Shown in pieces: positions 31,788 to 40,326 of a stretch of DNA of 64,000 nucleotides. Source of the stretch: JACPKO01 sp964406775 (GTDB lineage: Bacteria > Patescibacteriota > Microgenomatia > Daviesbacterales > UBA10151); NCBI GenBank assembly GCA_964406775.1, contig CAYOSW010000003.1:1-64000 (forward strand). The letters are read 5' to 3'. Every line of letters starts with the position of its first letter. The first letter of the stretch is position 1. The position numbers were made by a program, and so were the translations under genes. A model generated the notes under the pieces. It searched no databases, had not been told where the DNA came from, and saw nothing but the letters and a program-made list of their open reading frames with translations.

Positions 31788-32951
31788 ATGAATCCTCTGG
31801 CTGATCGGCTTAGACCTAATAAACTTTCCGAATTTATCGGACAAAAACATATTATCGGTGAGGACAAATTGCTCCATAAAGCGATTAAGTCCGGAAATAT
31901 ATTCTCAATGATTTTTTGGGGACCTCCCGGAGTCGGCAAAACTACGCTTGCGCGGATTATTGCCAACGAAATAGAAGCGGAATTTATGGAATTTTCTGCT
32001 GTGACAACAGGTATCGCCGAATTGAAAAAGATTTTCGAAGGATTGCACGGCCAATTAAAATTAGGTCAGAAATTAAAAACAGTTATTTTTGTTGACGAGA
32101 TTCACCGGTTTAATAAAGCCCAGCAGGATGCTTTTCTTCCCTATGTTGAAAACGGAACAATAATTCTAATCGGAGCGACGACAGAAAATCCTTCATTTGA
32201 AATAATCAGCCCTCTTTTATCACGGTCCAGAGTTTTTGTTTTAGAACAGCTGGGCGAGGATGATTTGGATGAATTGATAAACAAAGGACTTAAAGAACTG
32301 AAAGCGAAAATCAAAAAAGACGCCAAAAAACTTTTGATTGAATTCGCAAACGGCGACGGCAGGGTGATATTAAATACATTGGAAATAGCGGCAGACTATT
32401 CAAAGAATATTACGAAAGATTTAATTGAGGAAGCTTTGCAGAAAAAGGCCTTATCCTACGATAAAGCGGGCGAGGATCATTACAATACAATTTCGGCTTT
32501 CATTAAATCAATGCGGGCCTCAAACGCGGATGCCGCTCTTTATTATCTGGCAAGAATGGTTGATGCGGGAGAGGACCCCTTGTTTATAGCCCGGAGAATG
32601 GTAATTTTTGCCTCGGAGGATATCGGGATGGCGCAGCCCACAGCCCTGGTTGTAGCCAATGAAGTTTTCAGAGCCTGTGAGACGATCGGGTATCCGGAGT
32701 GTCAGATTAATCTGGCTCACGGTGTCGCCTATTTGGCTTTGGCTAAAAAAGACCGTGCTTCTTATGATGCGTATTTTGAAGCTCTGGGAGATGTTAAAAA
32801 ATACGGCCATCTCCCGATTCCTCTTAAAATAAGGAATGCGCCGACGAAATTGATGAAACAATTGGATTACGGTAAGGGATATCAGATGTATGGAGACGAG
32901 GATCTTCTTCCAGAAAAACTTAAAGCTAAAAAGTACTTGATTAAAAAGTGA
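31788..32951 (+). CDS. rarA: Replication-associated recombination ATPase RarA (MgsA)
   Basis: An AAA+ ATPase of the clamp-loader clade acting at stalled forks. 387 residues. It starts LADRLRPNKLSEFIGQKHI; Walker A is GPPGVGKTT, Walker B FVDEIHRFNKAQQDA, sensor 1 GATTENPSFE, and the arginine finger lies in LLSRSRVFVL. The C-terminal tetramerisation part has SAFIKSMRASNADAALYYLARM and ASEDIGMAQP. All match MgsA/RarA. Length is normal. Confidence 0.95.
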   Translation: MNPLADRLRPNKLSEFIGQKHIIGEDKLLHKAIKSGNIFSMIFWGPPGVGKTTLARIIANEIEAEFMEFSAVTTGIAELKKIFEGLHGQLKLGQKLKTVIFVDEIHRFNKAQQDAFLPYVENGTIILIGATTENPSFEIISPLLSRSRVFVLEQLGEDDLDELINKGLKELKAKIKKDAKKLLIEFANGDGRVILNTLEIAADYSKNITKDLIEEALQKKALSYDKAGEDHYNTISAFIKSMRASNADAALYYLARMVDAGEDPLFIARRMVIFASEDIGMAQPTALVVANEVFRACETIGYPECQINLAHGVAYLALAKKDRASYDAYFEALGDVKKYGHLPIPLKIRNAPTKLMKQLDYGKGYQMYGDEDLLPEKLKAKKYLIKK

Positions 32952-32970
32952 ATTACTATAAAATAACGGG

Positions 32971-33096
32971 ATGGCTAATAATTGTGAAAACCCCTGTCCT
33001 TATAGAACAAGCCCGGAAATATCCGGCGTTTGCCCGGCTTCAGGAATAAAATCAAAAAGATGCAATCAGTTTTTGTGCTCAGGTGATGGGCGGTAG
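32971..33096 (+). CDS. Cysteine-rich microprotein
   Basis: A 41-residue ORF (starting MANNCENPCPYRTS) with five cysteines: C-x3-C, C21 in SGVCPAS, C31 in KRCNQ and C36 in FLCSG. The spacing would suit a metal site or disulfides. TTGATT (32937), 16 bases, TAAAAT (32959-32964) and 6 bases to ATG 32971 give it the usual leaderless promoter. Its end overlaps the next small ORF by 11 bases in another frame. Not recognised. Confidence 0.5.
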   Translation: MANNCENPCPYRTSPEISGVCPASGIKSKRCNQFLCSGDGR

Positions 33097-33271
33097 AAGA
33101 CTAGATGCGGATATGCTCCGTCTGAGAGTCGGGAGGGGAAGTGATCCGACTATTTACGAATTAAATATGAAAGCTGCTCAAGTTACTGCAGATGAAACCG
33201 AGTTACCTCAGGAAAGAATGGTCAGATCAGGTGTAATGGGTTCCGGAAACTCCCATTGGCGGGGAAGGTAA
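33086..33271 (+). CDS. Small hypothetical protein overlapping the Cys-rich ORF
   Basis: 61 residues from ATG 33086 (a GTG one codon earlier is possible). Arg-rich N-terminus (GGRRLDADMLRLRVGRG), then an acidic stretch (VTADETELPQE). It overlaps the end of the Cys-rich microprotein gene and so may be translated by coupling. No family is recognised; the reality of the pair rests on the promoter and compact overlap. Confidence 0.45.
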   Translation: MGGRRLDADMLRLRVGRGSDPTIYELNMKAAQVTADETELPQERMVRSGVMGSGNSHWRGR

Positions 33272-33280
33272 AAAAGGCTA

Positions 33281-33309
33281 TTGCCCGCGCGTTGGCTTAA
33301 ACGTATAAT
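33281..33309 (+). promoter_or_regulatory. cmk promoter, decides GTG start
   Basis: TTGCCC (33281-33286), 17 bases, TATAAT (33304-33309), then 9 bases to GTG 33319. Confidence 0.75.
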
Positions 33310-33318
33310 TCTTTTTTA

Positions 33319-33987
33319 GTGTCCAACGTAATCACTATTGACGGTCCCACTTCTTCCGGAAAATCTTCCGTCGGTTTATTGTTTTCTCAAAAAATAGGTT
33401 ATCAGTTTATTGATACCGGTCGTATTTACAGAGCAGGTGCGCTATATATATTGAGACACGGAGTTCCGATAGAGAACGAAGACAGGGTCGCCGATGTTTT
33501 TAAGAATTTAAACATCAGGTTTGAGATGGTCGGGGAAAAGCAAAAACTTTTTCTTGATGACGAGGATGTCACTCCTTATTTACATTCTCCGGAAATAACT
33601 TCTATTGTTCCCGTTGTCGCAGCCCACGCCAAAGCCCGGGAATTTGCTAAAGCTTTGCAAAGGAAAATCGGTTCAGCACAGGATACAGTTATGGTCGGGA
33701 GAGATATTGGCTCGGAAATTTTTCCTGATGCTAAATTAAAATTTTTCCTGACAGCATCGCCTGATGTCCGCGCAGATAGAAGACTCAAGCAAGTTCAAAA
33801 AGTTAATCCGGAAATTACCAAGGAAGAGATTCTTGAGGATATGTTAAAGCGCGATGATGCGGATTCAACAAGGGAAGCAAGCCCTTTCCGCAAACCTGAC
33901 GACGCGGTCATTGTCGATACAACTTATTTAACTACTGAAGAATCGGTTAATAAAATGCTGGAATTATTTAATCAGGTATTTAAGTAA
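33319..33987 (+). CDS. cmk: Cytidylate kinase
   Basis: Cmk phosphorylates CMP and dCMP. 222 residues from GTG. P-loop ITIDGPTSSGKSSVG, then YQFIDTGRIYRAGALY (usual LDTGxxYR). The family's VGRDIGSEIFPDAKLKFFLTASPDVRADRR block is intact, with the LID-like KEEILEDMLKRDDADSTREASPF after it. Its TAA overlaps the uppP ATG (TAATG), so nucleotide salvage and envelope genes share a transcript. Confidence 0.95.
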   Translation: MSNVITIDGPTSSGKSSVGLLFSQKIGYQFIDTGRIYRAGALYILRHGVPIENEDRVADVFKNLNIRFEMVGEKQKLFLDDEDVTPYLHSPEITSIVPVVAAHAKAREFAKALQRKIGSAQDTVMVGRDIGSEIFPDAKLKFFLTASPDVRADRRLKQVQKVNPEITKEEILEDMLKRDDADSTREASPFRKPDDAVIVDTTYLTTEESVNKMLELFNQVFK

Positions 33988-34757
33988 TGGATATTCTACA
34001 GGCACTTCTGCTATCTGCAGTTGAGGGTGTAACCGAATTTGTGCCTGTTTCCTCAACTGGCCACTTAATTCTGGCCTCCGATATTCTGAAAATTCCTCAG
34101 ACTGAATTTGTTAAATCTTTTGAAATTTTTATTCAGCTGGGAGCGATTCTGGCGGTCGTGATACTGTATTTCCGGAAATATTTCAAAAATTTTAAGGTTT
34201 GGAAGAATGTAATCGCCGCATTTATCCCCACTGCCGTTATCGGGCTTTTACTTTATAAATTTGTTAAACAGTTTTTATTGGGCAATAGTTTGGTAGTTAT
34301 TGCTGCTTTGTTTGTAGGAGGTATCCTGCTGATTTTGCTTGAAAAAATATATAAAGAAAAAACACGTCACGCGGGAAAAATTGAAGATTTAACATTAAAA
34401 CAATCGGTATTAATCGGTTTGACTCAATCTGTATCAATAGTCCCCGGAGTTTCGCGTTCGGCAGCAACAATTTTGGGCGGGATGTTTTTAGGTGCTAAGC
34501 GGGAAACGGCGGTTGAATTTTCATTTCTTCTGGCAGTTCCGACTATGCTTGCGGCAACAGGACTGGATCTTTTTAAGAGTGATTTAAATTTTTCCCAGCA
34601 GGAATTATTAATCTTAGGTACAGGATTTCTCGGGTCATTCATAACTGCCTTAATAGTAGTTAAATGGTTTGTTAAGTATATTCAGAAAAACAGTTTTTTT
34701 TGGTTTGGAGTTTACAGGATAGTTTTAAGTCTGATATTTCTAGCGTTTATATATTAA
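33987..34757 (+). CDS. uppP: Undecaprenyl-diphosphatase
   Basis: Recycles the undecaprenyl lipid carrier for peptidoglycan. 256 residues with about eight membrane segments. The first active-site region is EGVTEFVPVSSTGHLIL (about 13-29). The second is GLTQSVSIVPGVSRSAATILGGM (about 147-169). Both match BacA/UppP. Length is slightly under the usual 265-280. Coupled to cmk. Confidence 0.96.
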   Translation: MDILQALLLSAVEGVTEFVPVSSTGHLILASDILKIPQTEFVKSFEIFIQLGAILAVVILYFRKYFKNFKVWKNVIAAFIPTAVIGLLLYKFVKQFLLGNSLVVIAALFVGGILLILLEKIYKEKTRHAGKIEDLTLKQSVLIGLTQSVSIVPGVSRSAATILGGMFLGAKRETAVEFSFLLAVPTMLAATGLDLFKSDLNFSQQELLILGTGFLGSFITALIVVKWFVKYIQKNSFFWFGVYRIVLSLIFLAFIY

Positions 34758-34811
34758 TAAGGATAATTATTGCTATTGAGAGATCTTATTCTGTATTCAT
34801 TAAGGGGCGAC

Positions 34812-34840
34812 TTGTGTTTATATTGATGCTCTGATATCCT
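34812..34840 (+). promoter_or_regulatory. Promoter of M16 peptidase gene, leaderless layout
   Basis: TTGTGT (34812-34817), 17 bases, TATCCT (34835-34840), then 6 bases to ATG 34847. Confidence 0.55.
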
Positions 34841-34846
34841 TTCAAA

Positions 34847-36118
34847 ATGTTCAAAATTAAAACTCTAAAGAACGGCCTGACTTTAATTACAATTCCGATT
34901 CCCTCACTCGAATCCGTAACGACTTTAGTTGCCGTAGGAGCCGGTTCGCGCTACGAATCAAAGAATATTAACGGTATTTCCCATTTCCTCGAACATATGT
35001 TTTTTAAGGGATCAAAAAAGTATCCGACAGCGGAAATTATTTCTACAATGGTTGATTCAATCGGAGCGATAAATAATGCCGCAACAAGTAAAGAGTGGAC
35101 TTATTATTGGATTAAGTCTTCAAGTCAGCATATTGAGCTGGCTACTGATCTGATTTCATCAATGCTGAAAGATTCACTTCTGCAGTCGGAGGAAGTTGAA
35201 CGCGAGAAAGGGGTAATTATAGAAGAGCTCAGAATGTATAGGGATAATCCGACCCGTTATATCTGGGATCTGTACGAAAATTTGCAATTCGGTGATCAGC
35301 CCTTGGGTTGGGATATCGGAGGAGACGAGAAGACGATTAACTCTCTGAAACGTGAGGATTTTGTTAAATATGTCGACTCACTTTACGCCCCGACTAATTG
35401 CGTTTTAGTTTACGCCGGGAAATTGCCGGAGAATATCGAAGAACTCGCCGAGAAATATTTTAAAGATCTCCCGCAAAGAGCCGAGCACAAGCCTGTGGGT
35501 TATAAAAAAGTTCTTCAGGAAAAACCCCGTTCGAACGTGTATTTTAAAAATACCGATCAGGCAAACTTAATTTTGGGTGTTGAAGCATTTGACCGTGATG
35601 ACGACAGAAGATACCCCGCTAAAGTTTTAGCCACAATTTTAGGGGAGGGAATGTCCTCAAGACTATTTNNNNNNNNNNTGCAGGTAAGAGAGAGAAGAGG
35701 CCTTGCCTATCACGTTTCTTCTGACTCTGATTCCTATATCGATACCGGTATGTTTATAAATTATGCGGGGTTAAAGCTGGAGAAAGTTTATGAAGGACTG
35801 AAGGTCATCATTGATGAGTTGCATAAAATTTCAGATAAAAAAGTTACGGTTGAAGAACTTAAAAAAGCCAAAGAAATGATCAGAGGAAGGCTGGCTCTGC
35901 GAAGTGAATCAACGAATTTTCTGGCTGAATATTTCGGTGTGAATTTTGTCCTGGATAGAAAAATTGAAAGTTTTGAGGAATATTTAAGAGGAATTGATGA
36001 GGTAACTGAAGATGATGTTCTCGCGGTTGCCAAACACCTGTTTAATAAGAATAAGTTTAATCTTCAGGTGATTGCACCCATTAAAGATACGGCCGAATTC
36101 GATAAAATCTTAAATTAA
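34847..36118 (+). CDS. M16 family zinc peptidase (contains assembly gap)
   Basis: 423 residues as written, of the pitrilysin/insulinase family (PqqL/processing-peptidase-like). The inverted zinc site is GISHFLEHMFFKGSKKY, with the distal Glu in KGVIIEELRMY. The second M16 half contains GEGMSSRLF and VRERRGLAYHVSSDSDSY. Ten N at 35669-35678 interrupt the join of those two motifs. No signal peptide, so a cytosolic oligopeptide or misfolded-peptide protease is inferred. Followed by a good terminator. Confidence 0.9.
   Translation: MFKIKTLKNGLTLITIPIPSLESVTTLVAVGAGSRYESKNINGISHFLEHMFFKGSKKYPTAEIISTMVDSIGAINNAATSKEWTYYWIKSSSQHIELATDLISSMLKDSLLQSEEVEREKGVIIEELRMYRDNPTRYIWDLYENLQFGDQPLGWDIGGDEKTINSLKREDFVKYVDSLYAPTNCVLVYAGKLPENIEELAEKYFKDLPQRAEHKPVGYKKVLQEKPRSNVYFKNTDQANLILGVEAFDRDDDRRYPAKVLATILGEGMSSRLFXXXXQVRERRGLAYHVSSDSDSYIDTGMFINYAGLKLEKVYEGLKVIIDELHKISDKKVTVEELKKAKEMIRGRLALRSESTNFLAEYFGVNFVLDRKIESFEEYLRGIDEVTEDDVLAVAKHLFNKNKFNLQVIAPIKDTAEFDKILN
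35669..35678. other. Ten-N assembly gap
   Basis: A scaffold gap inside the M16 gene. Related proteins have one residue between RLF and QVRERRG, whereas the N-run forces four. The codon after nine N is NTG, fitting Leu. The true missing sequence is probably about one base, so the N-count is a placeholder. Confidence 0.9.
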
Positions 36119-36125
36119 ATCCCTT

Positions 36126-36161
36126 GGGACTTGCGAGGCAAGCCTCTAAAGTCCTTTTTTT
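36126..36161 (+). terminator. Intrinsic terminator after M16 gene
   Basis: GGACTT and AAGTCC form the outer stem, GAGGC-AA-GCCTC the inner stem, and seven T (36155-36161) follow. Its loop-side CCTCTAAAG resembles the tail of the repeat unit at 13544. Confidence 0.88.
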
Positions 36162-36199
36162 GTCAAGCTGACATTACCGGTCTCATATATCCTTAAAAA

Positions 36200-37432
36200 A
36201 TGAATGATCCTTTTGCGGGCGGTATAGGAATATTAAATGAGGCGGCCAAATATTCTGATGCTCCGGATTGGCTTGTTAAGTTACTCCAGGAACCTGAGAG
36301 GATTATTCAGCTGCGCTTTCCTCTGGAAAAAGATGACGGAACTATAGTCCCGATGTCTGGCTACCGCGTCCAATACAACAACATTTTGGGTCCTTACAAA
36401 GGCGGAATACGCTACCATCCTCAGGTCAACTTGTCGGAAGTAAAAGCTTTATCCTTTTGGATGATGATTAAAAATGCGGTTTGTGATGTGCCCTTCGGAG
36501 GAGGAAAAGGGGGGATTGAGGTAGATCCTAAAAGTTTGTCGGAAGCCGAACTTGAGAGATTAACCCGCGGATTTGCGCAAAAGATTTTTCCTAATATAGG
36601 TGCGGAGATTGATGTGCCTGCACCCGATGTCAACACAAATTCCAAAATTATGGAGTGGATATCGGATGAATACAAAAAAATGGGTGGAATGAAATCCGAA
36701 GCAGTCGTCACAGGTAAACCTTTAGGAAAAGGCGGTTCGGAGGGGAGAGGCGAGGCGACGGGTTTGGGGGGATTCTATATACTGCAGGAGTTACTCAAAA
36801 AACTTGATTTGAGTAAGAAGCCGACGATTGCAATCCAGGGATTCGGTAATGTCGGATCATATTTTGCGAAATTTGCGTATGAGGCAGGTTTTAAAGTGAT
36901 TGCGGTTTCGGACTCAAAAACCGCAATACTGGATCAAAGCGGTAATGGAGGGCTGAATATTCCCGAAATAATAAAGCTTAAGGAAGAGGGTAAAAGCTTC
37001 GCTGACATAAAAATAGATTCAACTGAAAAAATAACCAACGAAGCGCTCCTTGAGCTTGAGGTTGATATATTGGTTCCCGCAGCCTTGGAAGGTGTAATTA
37101 ACAACCAAAACGCTTTGGATATCCGGGCGGGAGCAATTCTGGAACTTGCCAACGGCCCAACCACAAAAGAAGCAGATAAGATTCTGATGGAAAAGGGAGT
37201 AGTTGTCGTACCGGATGTTTTAGCAAATGCAGGAGGAGTAACAGTATCGTACTTTGAGTGGTATCAGAATATGAATAATGAGATCTGGACACTGGAGGAT
37301 GTCAGACAAAAGCTCAAAGAAAAGATGGATAAAGCATTTGATGAGGTTTGGTCGATATCCGAGGATAAAAAAATCAGCCTCAGATGGGCTTCTTATGCAC
37401 TTGCCTTAAACAGGCTTGCTTCCAAACTCTAA
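36200..37432 (+). CDS. gdhA: Glutamate dehydrogenase
   Basis: Interconverts glutamate and 2-oxoglutarate. 410 residues: GYRVQYNNILGPYKGGIRYHP, the active-site lysine region DVPFGGGKGGIEVDP, PAPDVNTNSKIMEW, VTGKPLGKGGSEGRGEATG, and the Rossmann loop IQGFGNVGSYFAK. The Glu/Leu/Phe/Val group also contains leucine and phenylalanine dehydrogenases, but the KGG(I/L) and GGSxGRxxATG blocks fit GDH. A possible promoter (TTGTCA 36160, then TCATAT or CATATA) follows the terminator. It could feed ProB with glutamate. Confidence 0.92.
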   Translation: MNDPFAGGIGILNEAAKYSDAPDWLVKLLQEPERIIQLRFPLEKDDGTIVPMSGYRVQYNNILGPYKGGIRYHPQVNLSEVKALSFWMMIKNAVCDVPFGGGKGGIEVDPKSLSEAELERLTRGFAQKIFPNIGAEIDVPAPDVNTNSKIMEWISDEYKKMGGMKSEAVVTGKPLGKGGSEGRGEATGLGGFYILQELLKKLDLSKKPTIAIQGFGNVGSYFAKFAYEAGFKVIAVSDSKTAILDQSGNGGLNIPEIIKLKEEGKSFADIKIDSTEKITNEALLELEVDILVPAALEGVINNQNALDIRAGAILELANGPTTKEADKILMEKGVVVVPDVLANAGGVTVSYFEWYQNMNNEIWTLEDVRQKLKEKMDKAFDEVWSISEDKKISLRWASYALALNRLASKL

Positions 37433-37451
37433 AAAACCTTAAACTGAATAG

Positions 37452-38093
37452 ATGAAGTCGGCAGTGCGAAGATTAATAAACTTCCGTATATATCTCATTC
37501 TCGCAGGTACTGTCTCGCTTATACTGGCCATTTTATCAAAATTTTATCCGTACTTCTTTTTTGACTTACTGATTACAAAACAGATTCAGCTTATTACTAA
37601 CCCGTTTATTTCGGAATTACTTATATTGGTCAGCCGGCTCGGAAATTTTAAGGAAGCTATTTTAAGTTTGATTACCGTCGCAGGTGCAGTATTTATTTAT
37701 GGTTATAAAAAGGAAGGTCTGATGCTTACACTATCAACGCTCGGGGCAGTGACTTTGAGCGAATCTTTAAAATTCCTCATTGCGAGGCCCCGTCCGGATG
37801 CTTTGTTAATAACTCAAGTAGAAAAATTTTTCCGGAATGATAGTTTTCCCTCAGGCCACGTCCTGTTTTTTATCGGATTTTACGGCTACCTTTTGTATCT
37901 TTCTTATGTCAGGTTGCAGAAGAAAAAAATAAGATATTTTTTCAGTATTTTATTTACCGGCTTAATTGCTGTAGTAGGAGTTTCAAGGATTTATTTAGGA
38001 TCCCATTGGTTCTCGGATGTTTTGGCTGCTTATTTAATCGGGAGCATCTGGCTCTACATTGTTGTCTTGATCTCAAACAAGCTTAAGATATAA
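37452..38093 (+). CDS. PAP2-family membrane phosphatase
   Basis: 213 residues with about five or six membrane helices. The three phosphatase signatures are KFLIARPRPD, SFPSGHVLF and SRIYLGSHWFSDVLA (catalytic His in the last two). Such enzymes remove phosphate from phosphatidate, phosphatidylglycerophosphate or undecaprenyl diphosphate; which one is not determinable. It follows gdhA by 19 bases. Confidence 0.9.
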   Translation: MKSAVRRLINFRIYLILAGTVSLILAILSKFYPYFFFDLLITKQIQLITNPFISELLILVSRLGNFKEAILSLITVAGAVFIYGYKKEGLMLTLSTLGAVTLSESLKFLIARPRPDALLITQVEKFFRNDSFPSGHVLFFIGFYGYLLYLSYVRLQKKKIRYFFSILFTGLIAVVGVSRIYLGSHWFSDVLAAYLIGSIWLYIVVLISNKLKI

Positions 38094-38103
38094 AATAAAC
38101 TAA

Positions 38104-38868
38104 GTGGTAAATTTAAATCAATTGATTACGAATTTAGTAAGTATTTTAGTCTTCTTCGCTCTGCTTTTCGGTTTTACGAAACTGCTGGGACCGATTCCAT
38201 TTGATATTAACAGTGTGACAACATCAAAATCCGATGCTTTTTCCGTTACCGGTGAGGGGAAAGTTGACGCTAAGCCCGATTCCGCAACTGTGAGGCTTGG
38301 GGTGGTTGCCCGGTCTGCGACTTCTGAGGCTGCGCAAAACTTATTAAATACTAACATAAACAAAGTTATTGCGGCAGTTAAGCAGTTGGGTATTTCTGAG
38401 GATAAAATTAAGACGGAAAACTATAATATTTACCCGGAATACAATCCGACTCCCGTAACGAGGGATGTCCCGGATAAGGATAATATAACGGGGTATACCG
38501 CAAATACGAATATCACTGTAACAGTCGATACGGCAGAGCTGGCGAATAAAGTGCTGGATGCGGGAAAAATCAACGGTGCTAATCAGGTCGGTGGTGTGGA
38601 TTTTCAGGTAAAGGATAAAACGGCAGCGTTAAACGAAGCAAGAGCAAAAGCAGTTGAGGATGCCAAGAAAAAAGCCGAAGATGCGGCCAGAATCGCCGGC
38701 TTTAAATTGGGTAAAATTATTAATTATTCCGAAGGCGGAAGCGGCGGATATCCGACACCTATGTATGCAAAGGCTGAAGACGCAAGGGGAAGCGGCGCGC
38801 CTGCTCAAGTTCAGCCGGGTACAAACGAAATATCTGTGAGTGTAACTCTCAGTTATGAGATCAGATAG
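38104..38868 (+). CDS. SIMPL-domain (DUF541) exported protein
   Basis: 254 residues from GTG 38104. An N-terminal anchor helix (about 8-26) precedes the SIMPL domain: FSVTGEGKVDAKPDSATVRLGV, ARSATSEAAQNLL, LGISEDKIKTENYNIYPEY, then NITVTVDTAELANKVLDAG. The ALNEARAKAVEDAKKKAEDAARIAGFKLG region is the typical late helix. The role of this family is poorly known (stress-linked, periplasmic in others). Its end overlaps the convergent ROK gene by 8 bases. Confidence 0.88.
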   Translation: MVNLNQLITNLVSILVFFALLFGFTKLLGPIPFDINSVTTSKSDAFSVTGEGKVDAKPDSATVRLGVVARSATSEAAQNLLNTNINKVIAAVKQLGISEDKIKTENYNIYPEYNPTPVTRDVPDKDNITGYTANTNITVTVDTAELANKVLDAGKINGANQVGGVDFQVKDKTAALNEARAKAVEDAKKKAEDAARIAGFKLGKIINYSEGGSGGYPTPMYAKAEDARGSGAPAQVQPGTNEISVSVTLSYEIR

Positions 38869-39712
38869 TTTTTTCCTGATTGAGGTGAGCTTTCTGTTTG
38901 AGTTGAATTAATCCTCCCAAAAGTACATTATCATCGCCCATTTTCGAAAACTCTATCTTCGGGGCGGAATAAATCTTAAGAAGTTTTTTAGTATTCTCAA
39001 CCAAAGGTTCGGTAAATTTCGGTCCGGCTTTTATTAGACTGCCGCCGATCACTAAAGTATCAGGTGTCCAGAGAGTAATCACGTTGACAAGACCTTGGGC
39101 ACAGTTTTCCGCGTGCTCCTCCCAAATGCGGTAGTCTTCGCAAAATTCCGGTTTTACGCCGTAAGTCATCTCAAACGCCTTACCCGAACACAGTGATTCA
39201 AAGCATCCTTTTTGTCCGCACCCGGGCCAGTAACGGCCGTTGGGATCCAGAATCTGATGGCCCGGTTCGGAGGGGAGTGAGTGGCGGTCGATTTTTCCGT
39301 CAACAATTCTGACGCCGCCTACGCCTGTAGAAAGCGTTATAAAACCTAAAATTTTTGATTTTTTTCTTTTTGACGCTTCGCCTAAGCCTCCGAGCATTCC
39401 GTCATTTTCGAGGTAAACTTTAGTACGTATCCGGAGTTCCAATTCTTTTTGCAGGGAATGTCCGAGCCAGTTGGGTAAATTCGGGGGCCGGATTAAAGTT
39501 CCTTTAATGTAGTTGATGGGACTGGCTGCGGCAACAGATATGGCCTTGGGTGTTTTTCCTTCTGTTATTTCTTCAATTTTTTCCTCAAGTAAATCTATTC
39601 CATCGTCGTATTTTTTTGGAGTTGGGTATTTGAGCTTCTCATCTATTTTATTGCCGTCTGCGGAAAGAGCAATCCTGGTAAAAGAACCCCCGATATCTAT
39701 GGACAGAAACAT
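38861..39712 (-). CDS. ROK-family sugar kinase
   Basis: 283 residues from the ATG at 39712; longer upstream frames would add 67 residues without family match. MFLSIDIGGSFTRIAL is the phosphate-1 motif. SVAAASPINY, LENDGMLGGLGEA, STGVGGVRI, and the zinc-type CGQKGCFESLCSGKAF (usual CxCGxxGCxE, here partly changed to GCGQKGCFE) follow. It likely phosphorylates glucose or a related hexose, which would feed zwf and pgi nearby. TTGAAT, 17 bases, TATTAT lies 7 bases upstream (39720-39748). Confidence 0.88.
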   Translation of the reverse strand: MFLSIDIGGSFTRIALSADGNKIDEKLKYPTPKKYDDGIDLLEEKIEEITEGKTPKAISVAAASPINYIKGTLIRPPNLPNWLGHSLQKELELRIRTKVYLENDGMLGGLGEASKRKKSKILGFITLSTGVGGVRIVDGKIDRHSLPSEPGHQILDPNGRYWPGCGQKGCFESLCSGKAFEMTYGVKPEFCEDYRIWEEHAENCAQGLVNVITLWTPDTLVIGGSLIKAGPKFTEPLVENTKKLLKIYSAPKIEFSKMGDDNVLLGGLIQLKQKAHLNQEKTI

Positions 39713-39719
39713 AACAATA

Positions 39720-39748
39720 ATAATAAGAGTTCGCGGGACAAAATTCAA
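39720..39748 (-). promoter_or_regulatory. ROK kinase promoter, leaderless layout
   Basis: On the minus strand: TTGAAT (39748-39743), 17 bases, TATTAT (39725-39720), then 7 bases to the ATG at 39712. Confidence 0.75.
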
Positions 39749-39762
39749 AGACCGGTTCGAGT

Positions 39763-40200
39763 TCAGTGGGAAATCCGCGACCGGATATTTTGCACAAGGG
39801 AGGGCTCGACCATCGATCTTAATCCGGGCTGTACCGGAACGCCCAGCAGCCGCTCTGCTAAAACTAAATCTGCCTGCATTCCCCACATATTTCCCAGAAC
39901 TCCGACTCCCCATCTGCCCGATCCGTTCAGGACTGTTGAGTGAGGATTTATTTCAGGATCAATAAGCGTTTGTGTCTCGATAGGGAATCCTGTTGTACCT
40001 GCACCTGTAACGATGTCGAGTCTGGTCGGTACCCAAAGATTGGCAACGGGTGCTGATTTATGAACTAAAACCGAGCCTTCCTCGAGTATTATTTCAGTTG
40101 TTGATTGAGATTGGTTTATCCTTCCCGGATCACCGTAAACTATTACCGCACCGCCTGCCAACGTTGCTAAAATTTCTCCCCGACCTGTTTCTACCAGCAT
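39763..40200 (-). CDS. Hypothetical protein, Gly/Val-rich
   Basis: 145 residues. The N-terminus (ILATLAGGAVIVYGDPGRI) and IILEEGSVLVHKSAPV suggest a beta-sheet protein. The C-terminal part (GVGVLGNMWGMQADLVLAERLLG) may be helical. No signal or membrane segment is clear. Its promoter is uncertain (TTGACT at 40238-40233, 17 bases, TTAAGA, 9 bases to ATG). Not recognised. Confidence 0.55.
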   Translation of the reverse strand: MLVETGRGEILATLAGGAVIVYGDPGRINQSQSTTEIILEEGSVLVHKSAPVANLWVPTRLDIVTGAGTTGFPIETQTLIDPEINPHSTVLNGSGRWGVGVLGNMWGMQADLVLAERLLGVPVQPGLRSMVEPSLVQNIRSRISH

Positions 40201-40291
40201 ATTTAATTATCTTAATATTTAGCATAAAAATTAGTCAATATATATTAATTACTATGAGAATTAGTTTTATTTCTATATTTTCCGAACACAC

Positions 40292-40320
40292 TTGTTTTTT
40301 ATGGCGGGTAGATGTATCTT
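40292..40320 (+). promoter_or_regulatory. gnd promoter, decides the start
   Basis: TTGTTT (40292-40297), 17 bases, TATCTT (40315-40320), then 6 bases to ATG 40327. An in-frame ATG at 40312 lies inside the promoter and cannot be the start from this transcript. Confidence 0.75.
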
Positions 40321-40326
40321 AAATCA

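Noticed and set aside
38861..39913. Longer 350-residue version of the ROK kinase
   Set aside because: The extra 67 residues are not family-like, overlap the region before the next gene, and cover the clear promoter at 39720-39748.
39513..39965. 150-residue plus-strand ORF opposite the ROK kinase
   Set aside because: It is antisense to a well-supported gene and shows no domain, only composition typical of a shadow frame.
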